NCBI RefSeq assembly: GCF_025263265.1
Contig: NZ_CP079869.1
Span: 4,216,001-4,280,000 of the forward strand
DNA length: 64,000 bases
From: Mycobacterium sp. SMC-4
Lineage (GTDB): Bacteria > Actinomycetota > Actinomycetes > Mycobacteriales > Mycobacteriaceae
Direction: 5' to 3'
Below the pieces are notes generated by a model. That model had not been told where the DNA came from, did not search any database, and saw only the letters and a program-made list of their open reading frames with translations. Both the position numbers and the translations under genes were made by a program. This document shows positions 1 through 9,332 of the stretch, one piece after another; positions within the stretch are counted from its first letter, which is position 1; the number at the start of each line of letters is the position of its first letter.

Positions 1-86
1 TCGGTTCTGCCGTGACCCAATGAACGAAAGCGGATGCAGCCGAACGATAGTCAGCCACCTTCCGAGCGCAGCGAAAGGTACCTCTG

Positions 87-926
87 TTGAACAGCCCGCT
101 CACCGAGACCCCCGAGTCCGTGCCGACACAACCGCCCGCACCTGCAGGTGGGGCAACTACGGCAGTGTCCTCGTTGTTCACGTCGATCGAGACGTTGCAG
201 GGCGACAAGCCGTGGGGCAGCTTCCTTGACTCCGGTACAGGCGTGAAGTCTTTGGAATGGATCTTGAGCCTGCCGACCGATCGGTGGACGGCGATCACCG
301 CTGCCCAGAGTATGGCGGACACGACCCGCGAGTCGCTGGGTGAGCGCATGCGTGCACAGGATCGTCTGCTGGTGGGCAACTGGGTCAACGACAGCTTGCT
401 GACCGGCGAGTCGTTCGACACCGTGCTGGTGGACTACCTCGTCGGCGCTATCGAGGGTTTCGCGCCGTACTGGCAGGACCGGGTATTCGAACGCCTGCGG
501 CCCTTGGTCGCGGACAACGGACGGCTTTATGTGATCGGCTTGGAGCCTTACGTCCAGTTCACGCCGGAGACCGCCAGCGGCAAAATGATCTGGGAGATCG
601 GCCGAGCGCGCGATGCATGTCTCTTGCTCGCCGGAGAACGACCCTACCGCGAGTACCCGATGGACTGGATGCTGCGCAAGCTCGGTCTCGCCGGCTTTCG
701 GATGATTGATGCTCGGCGCTATCCCATTCGCTACCGTGCGCCCTACATCCACAGCCAGCTCGACATGTGCCTCAATCGCCTTGAGCGTTTCCACAGTGCG
801 GATCTCGGTGCCGCCATGCGCGGGTATGTCGAGGAACTGAGGACGCGCGCGCTTGCTCTCAACGAGCAGGAGGGCGGTTTGCGTCACGGCTTTGACTACG
901 TAATTGCCGTCGAACCGATGTCCTGA
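87..926 (+). CDS. class I SAM-dependent methyltransferase-like protein
   Basis: A 279-residue cytoplasmic protein that probably has the class I methyltransferase (Rossmann) fold; its substrate cannot be told from sequence. Residues 46-52 (FLDSGTG) resemble the cofactor loop, and residues 113-131 and 138-151 (ending NGRLYVIG) look like the later core strands with an acidic residue after the fourth strand. The start is a TTG at 87, chosen because an AAAGG box lies about 8 bases upstream. The first 30 residues are Pro/Thr-rich and probably disordered. The glycine-rich motif I is weak, so a catalytically altered member is possible. It stands alone, convergent with the His-rich gene, with a strong hairpin between them. 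Confidence 0.6.
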   Translation: MNSPLTETPESVPTQPPAPAGGATTAVSSLFTSIETLQGDKPWGSFLDSGTGVKSLEWILSLPTDRWTAITAAQSMADTTRESLGERMRAQDRLLVGNWVNDSLLTGESFDTVLVDYLVGAIEGFAPYWQDRVFERLRPLVADNGRLYVIGLEPYVQFTPETASGKMIWEIGRARDACLLLAGERPYREYPMDWMLRKLGLAGFRMIDARRYPIRYRAPYIHSQLDMCLNRLERFHSADLGAAMRGYVEELRTRALALNEQEGGLRHGFDYVIAVEPMS

Positions 927-1069
927 AGCACGCAAAATCTCCTCACTGCCCCGGTCGCCCCGTAATCATCAACGGTAGCGGCCGGGGTTTGATGGTTGTG
1001 TGCGTGCATTAGCGGGCCGGAAACGATGTGTGCCAGACGTCGTCGAATCCGTGAGCGGCAACTCCAAGC

Positions 1070-1108
1070 AAGGACCCCGTGTCGGTTCATGGCCTCCACG
1101 GGGTCCTT
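1070..1108. terminator. bidirectional hairpin terminator
   Basis: A perfect 12-base inverted repeat (AAGGACCCCGTG at 1070-1081 and its complement at 1097-1108) with a 15-base loop sits between two convergent genes, 144 bases after the methyltransferase-like gene and 32 bases after the stop of the His-rich gene. There is no long T run, as is usual in mycobacteria. It can act on both strands. Confidence 0.6.
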
Positions 1109-1140
1109 CACTTCGGGGTGTCAGCGACCGCCAGCGGCGA

Positions 1141-2931
<1,791 letters not shown>

Positions 2932-2976
2932 GCTTTGAACCCCGATTCTGTTGAAGTCACGCCTAGGCGAGCACTT

Positions 2977-2997
2977 TAATGGAAACGGTTGTCATTA
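2977..2997. promoter_or_regulatory. candidate Zur box
   Basis: A 21-base imperfect palindrome, TAATG-GA-AAC-G-GTT-GT-CATTA, in which 8 of 10 base pairs match across the dyad. It resembles the AT-flanked GAAAAC/GTTTTC type palindrome bound by actinobacterial Zur. It ends 45 bases before the start of the His-rich gene and 258 bases before the GH15 start, so the His-rich gene is the likelier target. The assignment comes from motif memory, not a scored search. Confidence 0.5.
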
Positions 2998-3255
2998 GCA
3001 ATTGAATGCGCTAACGCGCCCCGGGGCGTCACGGTCTGCGAAAGCCCCAGCCGAACATGTTGCGCTCCGGGCGAGCGGGCCGCGTCCGCAGAGGTACAGC
3101 AAATCTCCACGGGAAACTGAGGAGAAGCTGAGGAACTGCATGCTGTGGTTTTGCTGGAAACTGCCTGGGTACGGGCAACCCATCCGGCGATCACACCAGG
3201 GCGGCTCGACGTCTGCGTCGCTGCAGCGCCCGCGACGACGAGGAACCCGCCCCAC

Positions 3256-5052
3256 ATGAAAACGGCCCCCAGTGACGATCCCACAGTGCAGCGACCGCAC
3301 GGTTATGTGCCGTTGCGCTCCTACGCCGCCATCGGGGATGGCCGGTCGGTCGCACTCGTCGCGCGCGACGGCGCTGTCGACTGGTATGCGGTCCCCGAGA
3401 TCGATTCGCCGCCGGTATTCGCGCGTCTGCTGGATGCCCAGCATGGTGGCGCCGTCGAACTGTGTCCCGTCGCCCCGTTCACCGTGTCACGCGACTACCT
3501 GCCCGGTACCAACATCCTGACCACGACCTACACCACCGACGACGGCCAGGTACAGGTGACGGATTCGCTCAACACCGGCGCCGGCGGGCGTCTGCGCTGG
3601 GGTGAAATGGCTCGCCGCATCGAGGGCCTGGATGGTTCGGTAATGATGCGCTGGCGCGTCGCACCGGGTGACATATTCGGTACCGCTTCGCCGTGGGTCC
3701 AACACACGCCATTCGGCCCGGTCATCCGGCTTTCTGAAGTGACGATGGGGTTGCGCCTTATCGACGCGGGTGAGTGCGAGGTCTCCGACCGCACGATCAG
3801 CGGTGGCTTCACCACCGAGCCCGGGTCCGAGCATTTGGTCGCGGTGTTGTCCAACGCAGGTGAACCGCTGCCGCTACCGCATCCAGACCATGTCAACCGG
3901 GGCATCGACCGCACCGCGGCCTTCTGGCGGGCCTGGACCGACGAACTCGACTACGACGGGCCCTGGGCCGAAGCGGTACTGCGCAGCGCGCTGACCCTCC
4001 GGCTGTTGACTCATATCGAAACCGGTGCGATCAGCGCCGCGGCGACCACGTCACTGCCGGAAAGTTGGAGCGGCGGCAAGAACTGGGACTATCGATTCGC
4101 CTGGATCCGCGACGCGGCTTATACATTGCACACGCTGATCCGGTTCGGAGAGAGCGAGGAAGTGCACGGAGCTGTCAGCTGGCTGCTGCGGACGATCTCG
4201 GCGCAAGGCCCAGACCCGGAGGTCTTCACCCATCTCGACGGCCGGAGGCCAGCCGAGGAACGTCGTGTAGATGCCCCGGGATGGTGCGGCATCGGTCCGG
4301 TCGTCGTCGGTAATGACGCAGTCGGCCAACTCCAACTGGGTGTGTTCGGTGACCTGTTCGACATGGTGGCTCTCTACGTTGAGGGCGGCAACGTCCTCAA
4401 CGTGCCCACCGCCCGGTTGTTGTCCAGCATCGCCGATCACACCTGCGATGTGTGGCGGCGGCGGGATGCCGGAACCTGGGAGCTACACACCGATCGGCAC
4501 TACACCAGCTCGAAGATGGGGTGCGGGCATGCGCTGGACTGCGCGGTCAAGCTCGCCGAGGCAGGCCACATCCAAGGCGAGATCGAACGGTGGCGCAGCG
4601 AAGCAAAGCACATCCGCGAGTGGGTCGCCGAGAACTGTTGGTCGGAGGAAAAGCAAAGCTACGTCTGGTATCCGGGTACCGAAAAGCTTGATGCGTCAGT
4701 CATTCTGCATGCCATCAGTGGATTCGACCGCGGACCCCGGATGTCCGCGACGATCGACGCGATGCGTCGGGAGTTGAGTGCGGGACCGCTGATGTACCGC
4801 TACAGCGGGGCCGACGAAGAGGAAGCCACCTTCGTCGCGTGTGCGTTCTGGGCGGCTGCCGCGCTGGCCGAGGTGGGCCGTCGCGACGAAGCCCGGGAAC
4901 TGATGGACGAGCTCGTCGGATTGTGCAACGACGTCGGATTGCTGACCGAGATGATCGACGCGACGGATATGTCGTTTCTGGGCAACGCCCCCCAGGCCTT
5001 GAGTCACCTGGCACTGATGACCGCAGCGTTGTCGATCATCGGCAAATACTGA
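3256..5052 (+). CDS. glycoside hydrolase family 15 protein (glucoamylase/trehalase-type)
   Basis: A 598-residue cytoplasmic enzyme of the GH15 family, which inverts and releases glucose from alpha-glucosides; in mycobacteria this family includes trehalases. The N-terminal 240 residues form the beta-sandwich (start HGYVPLRSYAAIGDGRSVAL). The (alpha/alpha)6 barrel follows, with the signature NWDYRFAWIRDAAYT at residues 276-290, the GIGPVVVGNDA segment near 344 and SSKMGCGHALDCAVKLAE near 415. The ATG at 3256 is preferred to an upstream frame extension because the GH15 domain starts directly after it and the extension has no family-like sequence. The oxidoreductase gene follows after 18 bases, probably in the same transcript. 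Confidence 0.85.
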   Translation: MKTAPSDDPTVQRPHGYVPLRSYAAIGDGRSVALVARDGAVDWYAVPEIDSPPVFARLLDAQHGGAVELCPVAPFTVSRDYLPGTNILTTTYTTDDGQVQVTDSLNTGAGGRLRWGEMARRIEGLDGSVMMRWRVAPGDIFGTASPWVQHTPFGPVIRLSEVTMGLRLIDAGECEVSDRTISGGFTTEPGSEHLVAVLSNAGEPLPLPHPDHVNRGIDRTAAFWRAWTDELDYDGPWAEAVLRSALTLRLLTHIETGAISAAATTSLPESWSGGKNWDYRFAWIRDAAYTLHTLIRFGESEEVHGAVSWLLRTISAQGPDPEVFTHLDGRRPAEERRVDAPGWCGIGPVVVGNDAVGQLQLGVFGDLFDMVALYVEGGNVLNVPTARLLSSIADHTCDVWRRRDAGTWELHTDRHYTSSKMGCGHALDCAVKLAEAGHIQGEIERWRSEAKHIREWVAENCWSEEKQSYVWYPGTEKLDASVILHAISGFDRGPRMSATIDAMRRELSAGPLMYRYSGADEEEATFVACAFWAAAALAEVGRRDEARELMDELVGLCNDVGLLTEMIDATDMSFLGNAPQALSHLALMTAALSIIGKY

Positions 5053-5070
5053 GCAGAGAAGAGAAATACT

Positions 5071-6057
5071 GTGACCGTCATCGGGTTTCACGCCTCCCAC
5101 GAGCAGATCAACCCGCGTCAGCTGCTACTCGACGTCCAACGCGCCGAACAGGCCGGCTTCGACGCGGCCATGTGCTCCGACCACATCGAACCGTGGTCCC
5201 ATGCCCAGGGGCACTCCGGTTTTGCGTGGTCATGGTTGGGCTCCGCGCTGGCGACCACCGACCTGCGTTTCGGACTGGTCACCAGTGCGGGGCACCGTTA
5301 TCACCCTGCCGTCATCGCGCAGGCACTGGGCACGTTGGGCGTGATGTTCCCGAACCGGGTGTGGGCTGCGCTCGGAAGCGGAGAGCACGTCAACGAACGC
5401 ATCACCGGGAAACCTTGGCCGGACAAAGAGGTTCGCCAACAGATGCTTGCCGAGTGCTTCGACATGGTCGACCAGATGCTCAAAGGCGCGGTGGTGAGCC
5501 GCGAGGGGCTGGTGCCCGCCGACAAGGCCCGGGTGTGGGATCGTCCGGCGCAGCGACCACCGCTCTACCTGCCCGCACTCACACCCGAAACCGCAGCGCG
5601 CTTCGCGGTCAACTACGACGGACTGATCACCATCAACCAGCCCATCGACGAAACCCGAAAGGTCCTCGAGGCCTATCGAGACAGCGGAGGCAAAGGACCG
5701 GCCATGCTCCAGGTGCACCTGAGCTGGGCACCCGACGAGGACGAGGCCGCCGCCCTGGCGCGAGAACAGTGGGGCACCAACGTATTCGAACCGCCAGTCA
5801 TGGGCGGACTGGGTTCCCCGGAGGACTTCGAAGCCCGCGCCGCCTCCCTTGGCGACGAGTTGGGGTCGGCCGTCGCCGATGCGGTACTGATCTCCGCGGA
5901 CACCGCCTCACATGCGCAACGGTTACACGACTACATCGAGCTCGGGTTCGACGAGGTGTACCTGCACCACGTCGGTCAGGACCAAGTAGCGTTCATCGAT
6001 ACCTTCGCAGAGAAGGTGCTGCCGCAGCTGCGCGGGAGCGACGGCGGCAGCGCCTGA
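5071..6057 (+). CDS. LLM-class F420/FMN-dependent oxidoreductase
   Basis: A 328-residue TIM-barrel protein of the luciferase-like monooxygenase superfamily, related to F420-dependent glucose-6-phosphate dehydrogenase-like enzymes. Visible family features are IGFHASHEQ at the N terminus, the AEQAGFDAAMCSDHIEPW strand-loop, SWLGSALATT, VTSAGHRYHPAVIAQ (cofactor cis-peptide region) and RVWAALGSGE. It may use F420 or FMN and its substrate is unknown. A GTG start is used with a purine-rich GAGAAGAGAAA tract just upstream. Its position directly after the GH15 gene suggests a joint role in sugar metabolism, which is only an inference. Confidence 0.8.
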   Translation: MTVIGFHASHEQINPRQLLLDVQRAEQAGFDAAMCSDHIEPWSHAQGHSGFAWSWLGSALATTDLRFGLVTSAGHRYHPAVIAQALGTLGVMFPNRVWAALGSGEHVNERITGKPWPDKEVRQQMLAECFDMVDQMLKGAVVSREGLVPADKARVWDRPAQRPPLYLPALTPETAARFAVNYDGLITINQPIDETRKVLEAYRDSGGKGPAMLQVHLSWAPDEDEAAALAREQWGTNVFEPPVMGGLGSPEDFEARAASLGDELGSAVADAVLISADTASHAQRLHDYIELGFDEVYLHHVGQDQVAFIDTFAEKVLPQLRGSDGGSA

Positions 6058-6084
6058 CCCGCGCGGTCTCCTAGTCTCGAAGCG

Positions 6085-7107
6085 ATGCCATCCCACGACG
6101 ACAGGCCCGGGCCGTGGTCGCGGCTGCTGAACTCTGCGACGACAGCCCGCGACACGGCGCAGCGACGCCTGGAAGCTCGGTTTGCCCGCCTCCCCCGACC
6201 TGCTCAGCAGACCGGCCGACTCGTTCATCGCACCGGTCGCGCGACGGTAGATGACCGGGTGCCCGGCCTGGCCGCCGAAGCCGCACTGTTCACGTTGATC
6301 TCGCTGCCGGCGCTGCTGCTGGCGATCATCGGATCGCTCGGTTTCGTCGCGTCCACGCTCAGTCCGGAAGGCACCGACCGTCTGCGATCCCTGGTGCTCG
6401 AGGTTCCACGGTCGTTCCTGACCGACCCCACCTACGCGTCCTATGAAGAAACCGTGGACACCGTGCTCAATTCGACACGCGGTGGGGTGGTATCACTCGG
6501 CATCGTGCTGAGCATCTGGACCGGGTCTCGGGCAGTCAACCGCTATCTGGAGACCATCACCATCGCCTACAACGTCGACCAACGAGCCGGCTGGCGCCGA
6601 CGACTGCTGGCATTGGGGCTCACCATCGGGCTGCTCGTCGGTGCGGTGTCGGTGCTGCCGCCACTGGTGTTGGGCCCCCAGATTCTGGACTGGTTGTTGC
6701 CCGACGGCGTCGCCGATGCCACGTTGCGGCTCGCCGAGTTGATGTTCTGGCCGGCAGTCGCACTGCTGGTCACCGTCGGTCTAGCCACGCTCTATCACGT
6801 TGGTGTGCCGTGGCGTACCCCGTGGCGACGCGACGTGCCCGGTGCGATCCTGGCGCTGGTGCTGTGGCTGCTGGCCTCGGCAGCCTTGCGGGCATATCTG
6901 ACGCTGAGCATCCAGGCCGATGCCGTGTTCGCTCAACTCGCGGTGCCGATCGCGGTGGTGCTCTGGCTTTACATCACGGCGTTCGCGGTGCTGCTGGGCG
7001 CCGAGTTCAACGCCGAAATCGAAAAGATGTGGCCGCACAAGGAGTATCCGTGGCGGCTGCGATGCATCTTGAGCCGTAAGCGCACTGGTGCGTCATCGTC
7101 GCCCTGA
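6085..7107 (+). CDS. YihY/virulence factor BrkB family membrane protein
   Basis: A 340-residue integral membrane protein of the YihY/BrkB family, formerly misnamed ribonuclease BN and of unknown transport function. About six hydrophobic segments are visible, starting near residue 70 (AAEAALFTLISLPALLLAII). The family middle section LGIVLSIWTGSRAVNRYLETIT lies near residues 135-156 and the C-terminal VVLWLYITAFAVLLGAEFNAEIEK near 293-316. The N-terminal 55 residues are basic and cytoplasmic. It begins 28 bases after the oxidoreductase gene and ends 4 bases before the convergent MpaB gene. Confidence 0.85.
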   Translation: MPSHDDRPGPWSRLLNSATTARDTAQRRLEARFARLPRPAQQTGRLVHRTGRATVDDRVPGLAAEAALFTLISLPALLLAIIGSLGFVASTLSPEGTDRLRSLVLEVPRSFLTDPTYASYEETVDTVLNSTRGGVVSLGIVLSIWTGSRAVNRYLETITIAYNVDQRAGWRRRLLALGLTIGLLVGAVSVLPPLVLGPQILDWLLPDGVADATLRLAELMFWPAVALLVTVGLATLYHVGVPWRTPWRRDVPGAILALVLWLLASAALRAYLTLSIQADAVFAQLAVPIAVVLWLYITAFAVLLGAEFNAEIEKMWPHKEYPWRLRCILSRKRTGASSSP

Positions 7108-7111
7108 GAAT

Positions 7112-8335
7112 TCAGGCGACCCTGCCGACGTGCGCGGCGGACTCGCCGATAGTGGCCGTCGCGTCGGCGCCGATCATGGTACGCAGCAGCCTGTCATGCT
7201 GGCGGCGACCGCGGTGATCGGCACGTTCGATACCGCCGGGCAGACTCAGTGCGGCAAGACTGCGCGCGAGGTTCACCGGCATCTTCAACAGCGGGTACCA
7301 CGGTAACGAGTACGACGGCAGTCCCAGCGATCGCACGGCCTGGCGGCCGAGGAATGCGCTGGTGATCGACAGGTGCTGAGCGCGCGCGAGCCGTCGGCGC
7401 ATGCGGGGCAGGTTGTCGTAGTGCCAGGACAGCGGGTCCTCGATCATCGGGACGGCCAGCTGTCTGGTGGACTCGTCGGGTTCGGCGAGCGCAGAGAGCG
7501 TGTGGGCCAGCACCCGCACACTGTCACGGAAACTTCCTGGCAGCCAATGGTCTTCGACACCGATCAGCCACCCGACGTACCGGGTCAGGTGGGCGACCGC
7601 GCTGTACTCGGAGGGTGTCAACACCACCCCCATACCGGCCGCGCCGACCGCTGGTGCGACCAGCGCACCGATCAACGTGGCGGCCATATCGGTCTGGTTG
7701 ACCGGCACGCCCCAGTCTTCGGCACGCCAGTCCACCATGGCCGCCACATGCCGGCGTACGAACGAGTGGATGAGGCGCACCCGGATGGTCGAGCGGTACC
7801 CCACCCCGAGCGGCTTCAGTCCGTCCTCGGCGATGACGTCCATCGCCCACTGCATGGTTTCGGCGAACCGCTTGTTGGAGCCCTTCTCCAGAGCGCCGGT
7901 GCGCAGCAGGGTCTTGTTGAATCCGGAGAACTGGTAACCACCCAGCAGGGACACGTCGCGGGCCAGGTACATGCCGTCGGCCCCACCGCGTCGCAACGCA
8001 CGCTGCCCTTTGCTCACCACGTCGAGGTCCACCCAGTCGGGTGGCGTTTCAACGGTTTCGAAGAACTCACGCAGCGGTGCCGGAGCCTCGGGAACGGTCG
8101 CGATGCCACCGTTGAGTGCGCGCTCGAACAACGTCCGCGCTTGCTCGGTCCCACTCGCGGCCATCCATTCGACCAGTCGATCCATCGGCTCATCTCCGAC
8201 GGTGAGCCGCTCGCCGAGGAGCTGCCACTGCTGCGGCGTCGGCTGGCCGATCGCCAGAGCCCGGGCAAGTGCCCCGACACCGGCTGGAATGGGACGGGGG
8301 CGGTCAGGGTGGCGCGTCGGAATAGCCACGCTCAC
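7112..8335 (-). CDS. oxygenase MpaB family protein (DUF2236)
   Basis: A 407-residue member of the MpaB/latex-clearing-protein (DUF2236) superfamily, whose characterised members bind heme b and oxidise or cleave organic substrates. The conserved core with RSTIRVRLIHSFVRRHV has Arg181 and His190 in the positions expected for heme-pocket residues. GMYLARDVSLLGGYQFSGFNKTLL (residues 121-144) is another family block. The start is a GTG with an AGGAGG site a few bases upstream. The gene is monocistronic and its promoter region has a 22-base dyad (8358-8379) that could bind a TetR-type repressor, although no regulator gene is adjacent. Confidence 0.8.
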   Translation of the reverse strand: MSVAIPTRHPDRPRPIPAGVGALARALAIGQPTPQQWQLLGERLTVGDEPMDRLVEWMAASGTEQARTLFERALNGGIATVPEAPAPLREFFETVETPPDWVDLDVVSKGQRALRRGGADGMYLARDVSLLGGYQFSGFNKTLLRTGALEKGSNKRFAETMQWAMDVIAEDGLKPLGVGYRSTIRVRLIHSFVRRHVAAMVDWRAEDWGVPVNQTDMAATLIGALVAPAVGAAGMGVVLTPSEYSAVAHLTRYVGWLIGVEDHWLPGSFRDSVRVLAHTLSALAEPDESTRQLAVPMIEDPLSWHYDNLPRMRRRLARAQHLSITSAFLGRQAVRSLGLPSYSLPWYPLLKMPVNLARSLAALSLPGGIERADHRGRRQHDRLLRTMIGADATATIGESAAHVGRVA

Positions 8336-8357
8336 AACAGCTCCTCCTCGAGCTCAT

Positions 8358-8379
8358 TTTGACAACGCATGTAGTCAAA
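8358..8379. promoter_or_regulatory. inverted repeat upstream of the MpaB gene
   Basis: TTTGAC at 8358-8363 and GTCAAA at 8374-8379 frame a 22-base dyad, with further matches AC/GT inside (16 of 22 positions symmetric). It starts 22 bases upstream of the GTG start, a place where a repressor would block transcription or early elongation. No protein can be assigned. Confidence 0.4.
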
Positions 8380-8654
8380 CTGAGCATAGACCTTACTTAC
8401 CGACGGGGTCCAGCGGGTTGCGCCCGGTGACGTTCAGCGCACCGATCGAGTTGCCCGTAGCGATGTCGAAACTCTGACGAATTCGGCTGTACGGGAGCGC
8501 AAGTGCCGTACCGGTGCACCATGTCTGATAGCGACTCCGCTACGGCGGCAGTCGGGCCGGAGGCCAGATAACTCGTCCGAAAAGCAAGGAGGCTGAGAGC
8601 GATTCACCAGTACGATCGACTGGCCACGACGTCACTCGCCAGCGCAGAGTCACC
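8380..8654. other. intergenic region between MpaB and DUF427 genes
   Basis: About 275 bases that must hold the divergent promoters of both neighbours. I see no convincing small gene, RNA or strong hairpin. Confidence 0.5.
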
Positions 8655-9155
8655 GTGACCGTCCGACCTACCCCCGACCGGCCCGGGCCCGGCCAGGAGT
8701 CCGTCTGGGACTATCCCCGGCCCCCGCGGGTTGAGCCGTTCACCGGTTCGATCATTGTGGAGTTTGCCGGGATCATCATCGCCTCGACCACCCAGGCATG
8801 GCGGGTGTTGGAGACCAGCCACCCTCCGACGTATTACCTGCCCCGCACGGCGTTCACCGACGGTGCACTGCGCGAGACCGCCGGTTCCTCGTGGTGCGAG
8901 TGGAAGGGTGCGGCCGCCTATTACGACATGGTGGCCGGCAGTCGTGCCGCACCCAAGGCCGCATGGACCTACCTGCATCCGACCCGCGGTTTCGAGCAGA
9001 TCGCCGGGGCGGTGGCCGTCATGGCCTCGATGGTCGACCGCTGCACCGTCAACGGCGAGGCGGTCATTCCGCAGCCCGGCGGGTTCTACGGGGGATGGAT
9101 CACCAGCAATCTGGCCGGTCCCTTCAAGGGCGCGCCGGGCTCCCTGGGGTGGTGA
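8655..9155 (+). CDS. DUF427 domain-containing protein
   Basis: A 166-residue cytoplasmic protein of the DUF427 family (a small beta-fold of unknown function, common in actinobacteria). Family blocks seen are RPPRVEPFTGSIIVEFAGIIIASTTQAWRVLETSHPPTYYLP (residues about 22-63), SSWCEWKGAAAYYDM and AAWTYLHPTRGFEQIAG. The GTG start lies within a CACCGTG context without a strong ribosome site. The length matches the family. It is transcribed divergently from the MpaB gene and is followed by the promoter region of the first propeller gene. Confidence 0.85.
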   Translation: MTVRPTPDRPGPGQESVWDYPRPPRVEPFTGSIIVEFAGIIIASTTQAWRVLETSHPPTYYLPRTAFTDGALRETAGSSWCEWKGAAAYYDMVAGSRAAPKAAWTYLHPTRGFEQIAGAVAVMASMVDRCTVNGEAVIPQPGGFYGGWITSNLAGPFKGAPGSLGW

Positions 9156-9332
9156 GCGCGCGGTTTTGACCCCGCCGCAGCAACGAGCCGGTCTGACCGA
9201 CTTGGCCGGTTCTTCGGATTTGCCCTGGGTGCACTCTGGAGACCCTCGACGCAAGGGGGTTCCCCCATTGCCCTTTTGCCGGAACTGCGACACAGTGACC
9301 AAGACGTGAATCTTCGAGCGGAGGGCGCGGCG

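Noticed and set aside
4839..6074. Long open frame across the GH15-oxidoreductase junction
   Set aside because: It is a shifted frame of the two real genes with Arg-rich noise sequence.
9250..9270. GGGGGTTCCCCC before propeller copy 1 as a riboswitch or operator
   Set aside because: The second copy has a changed left arm (GGGAGTTCCCCC), so the symmetry is not conserved, and no riboswitch fold is evident.
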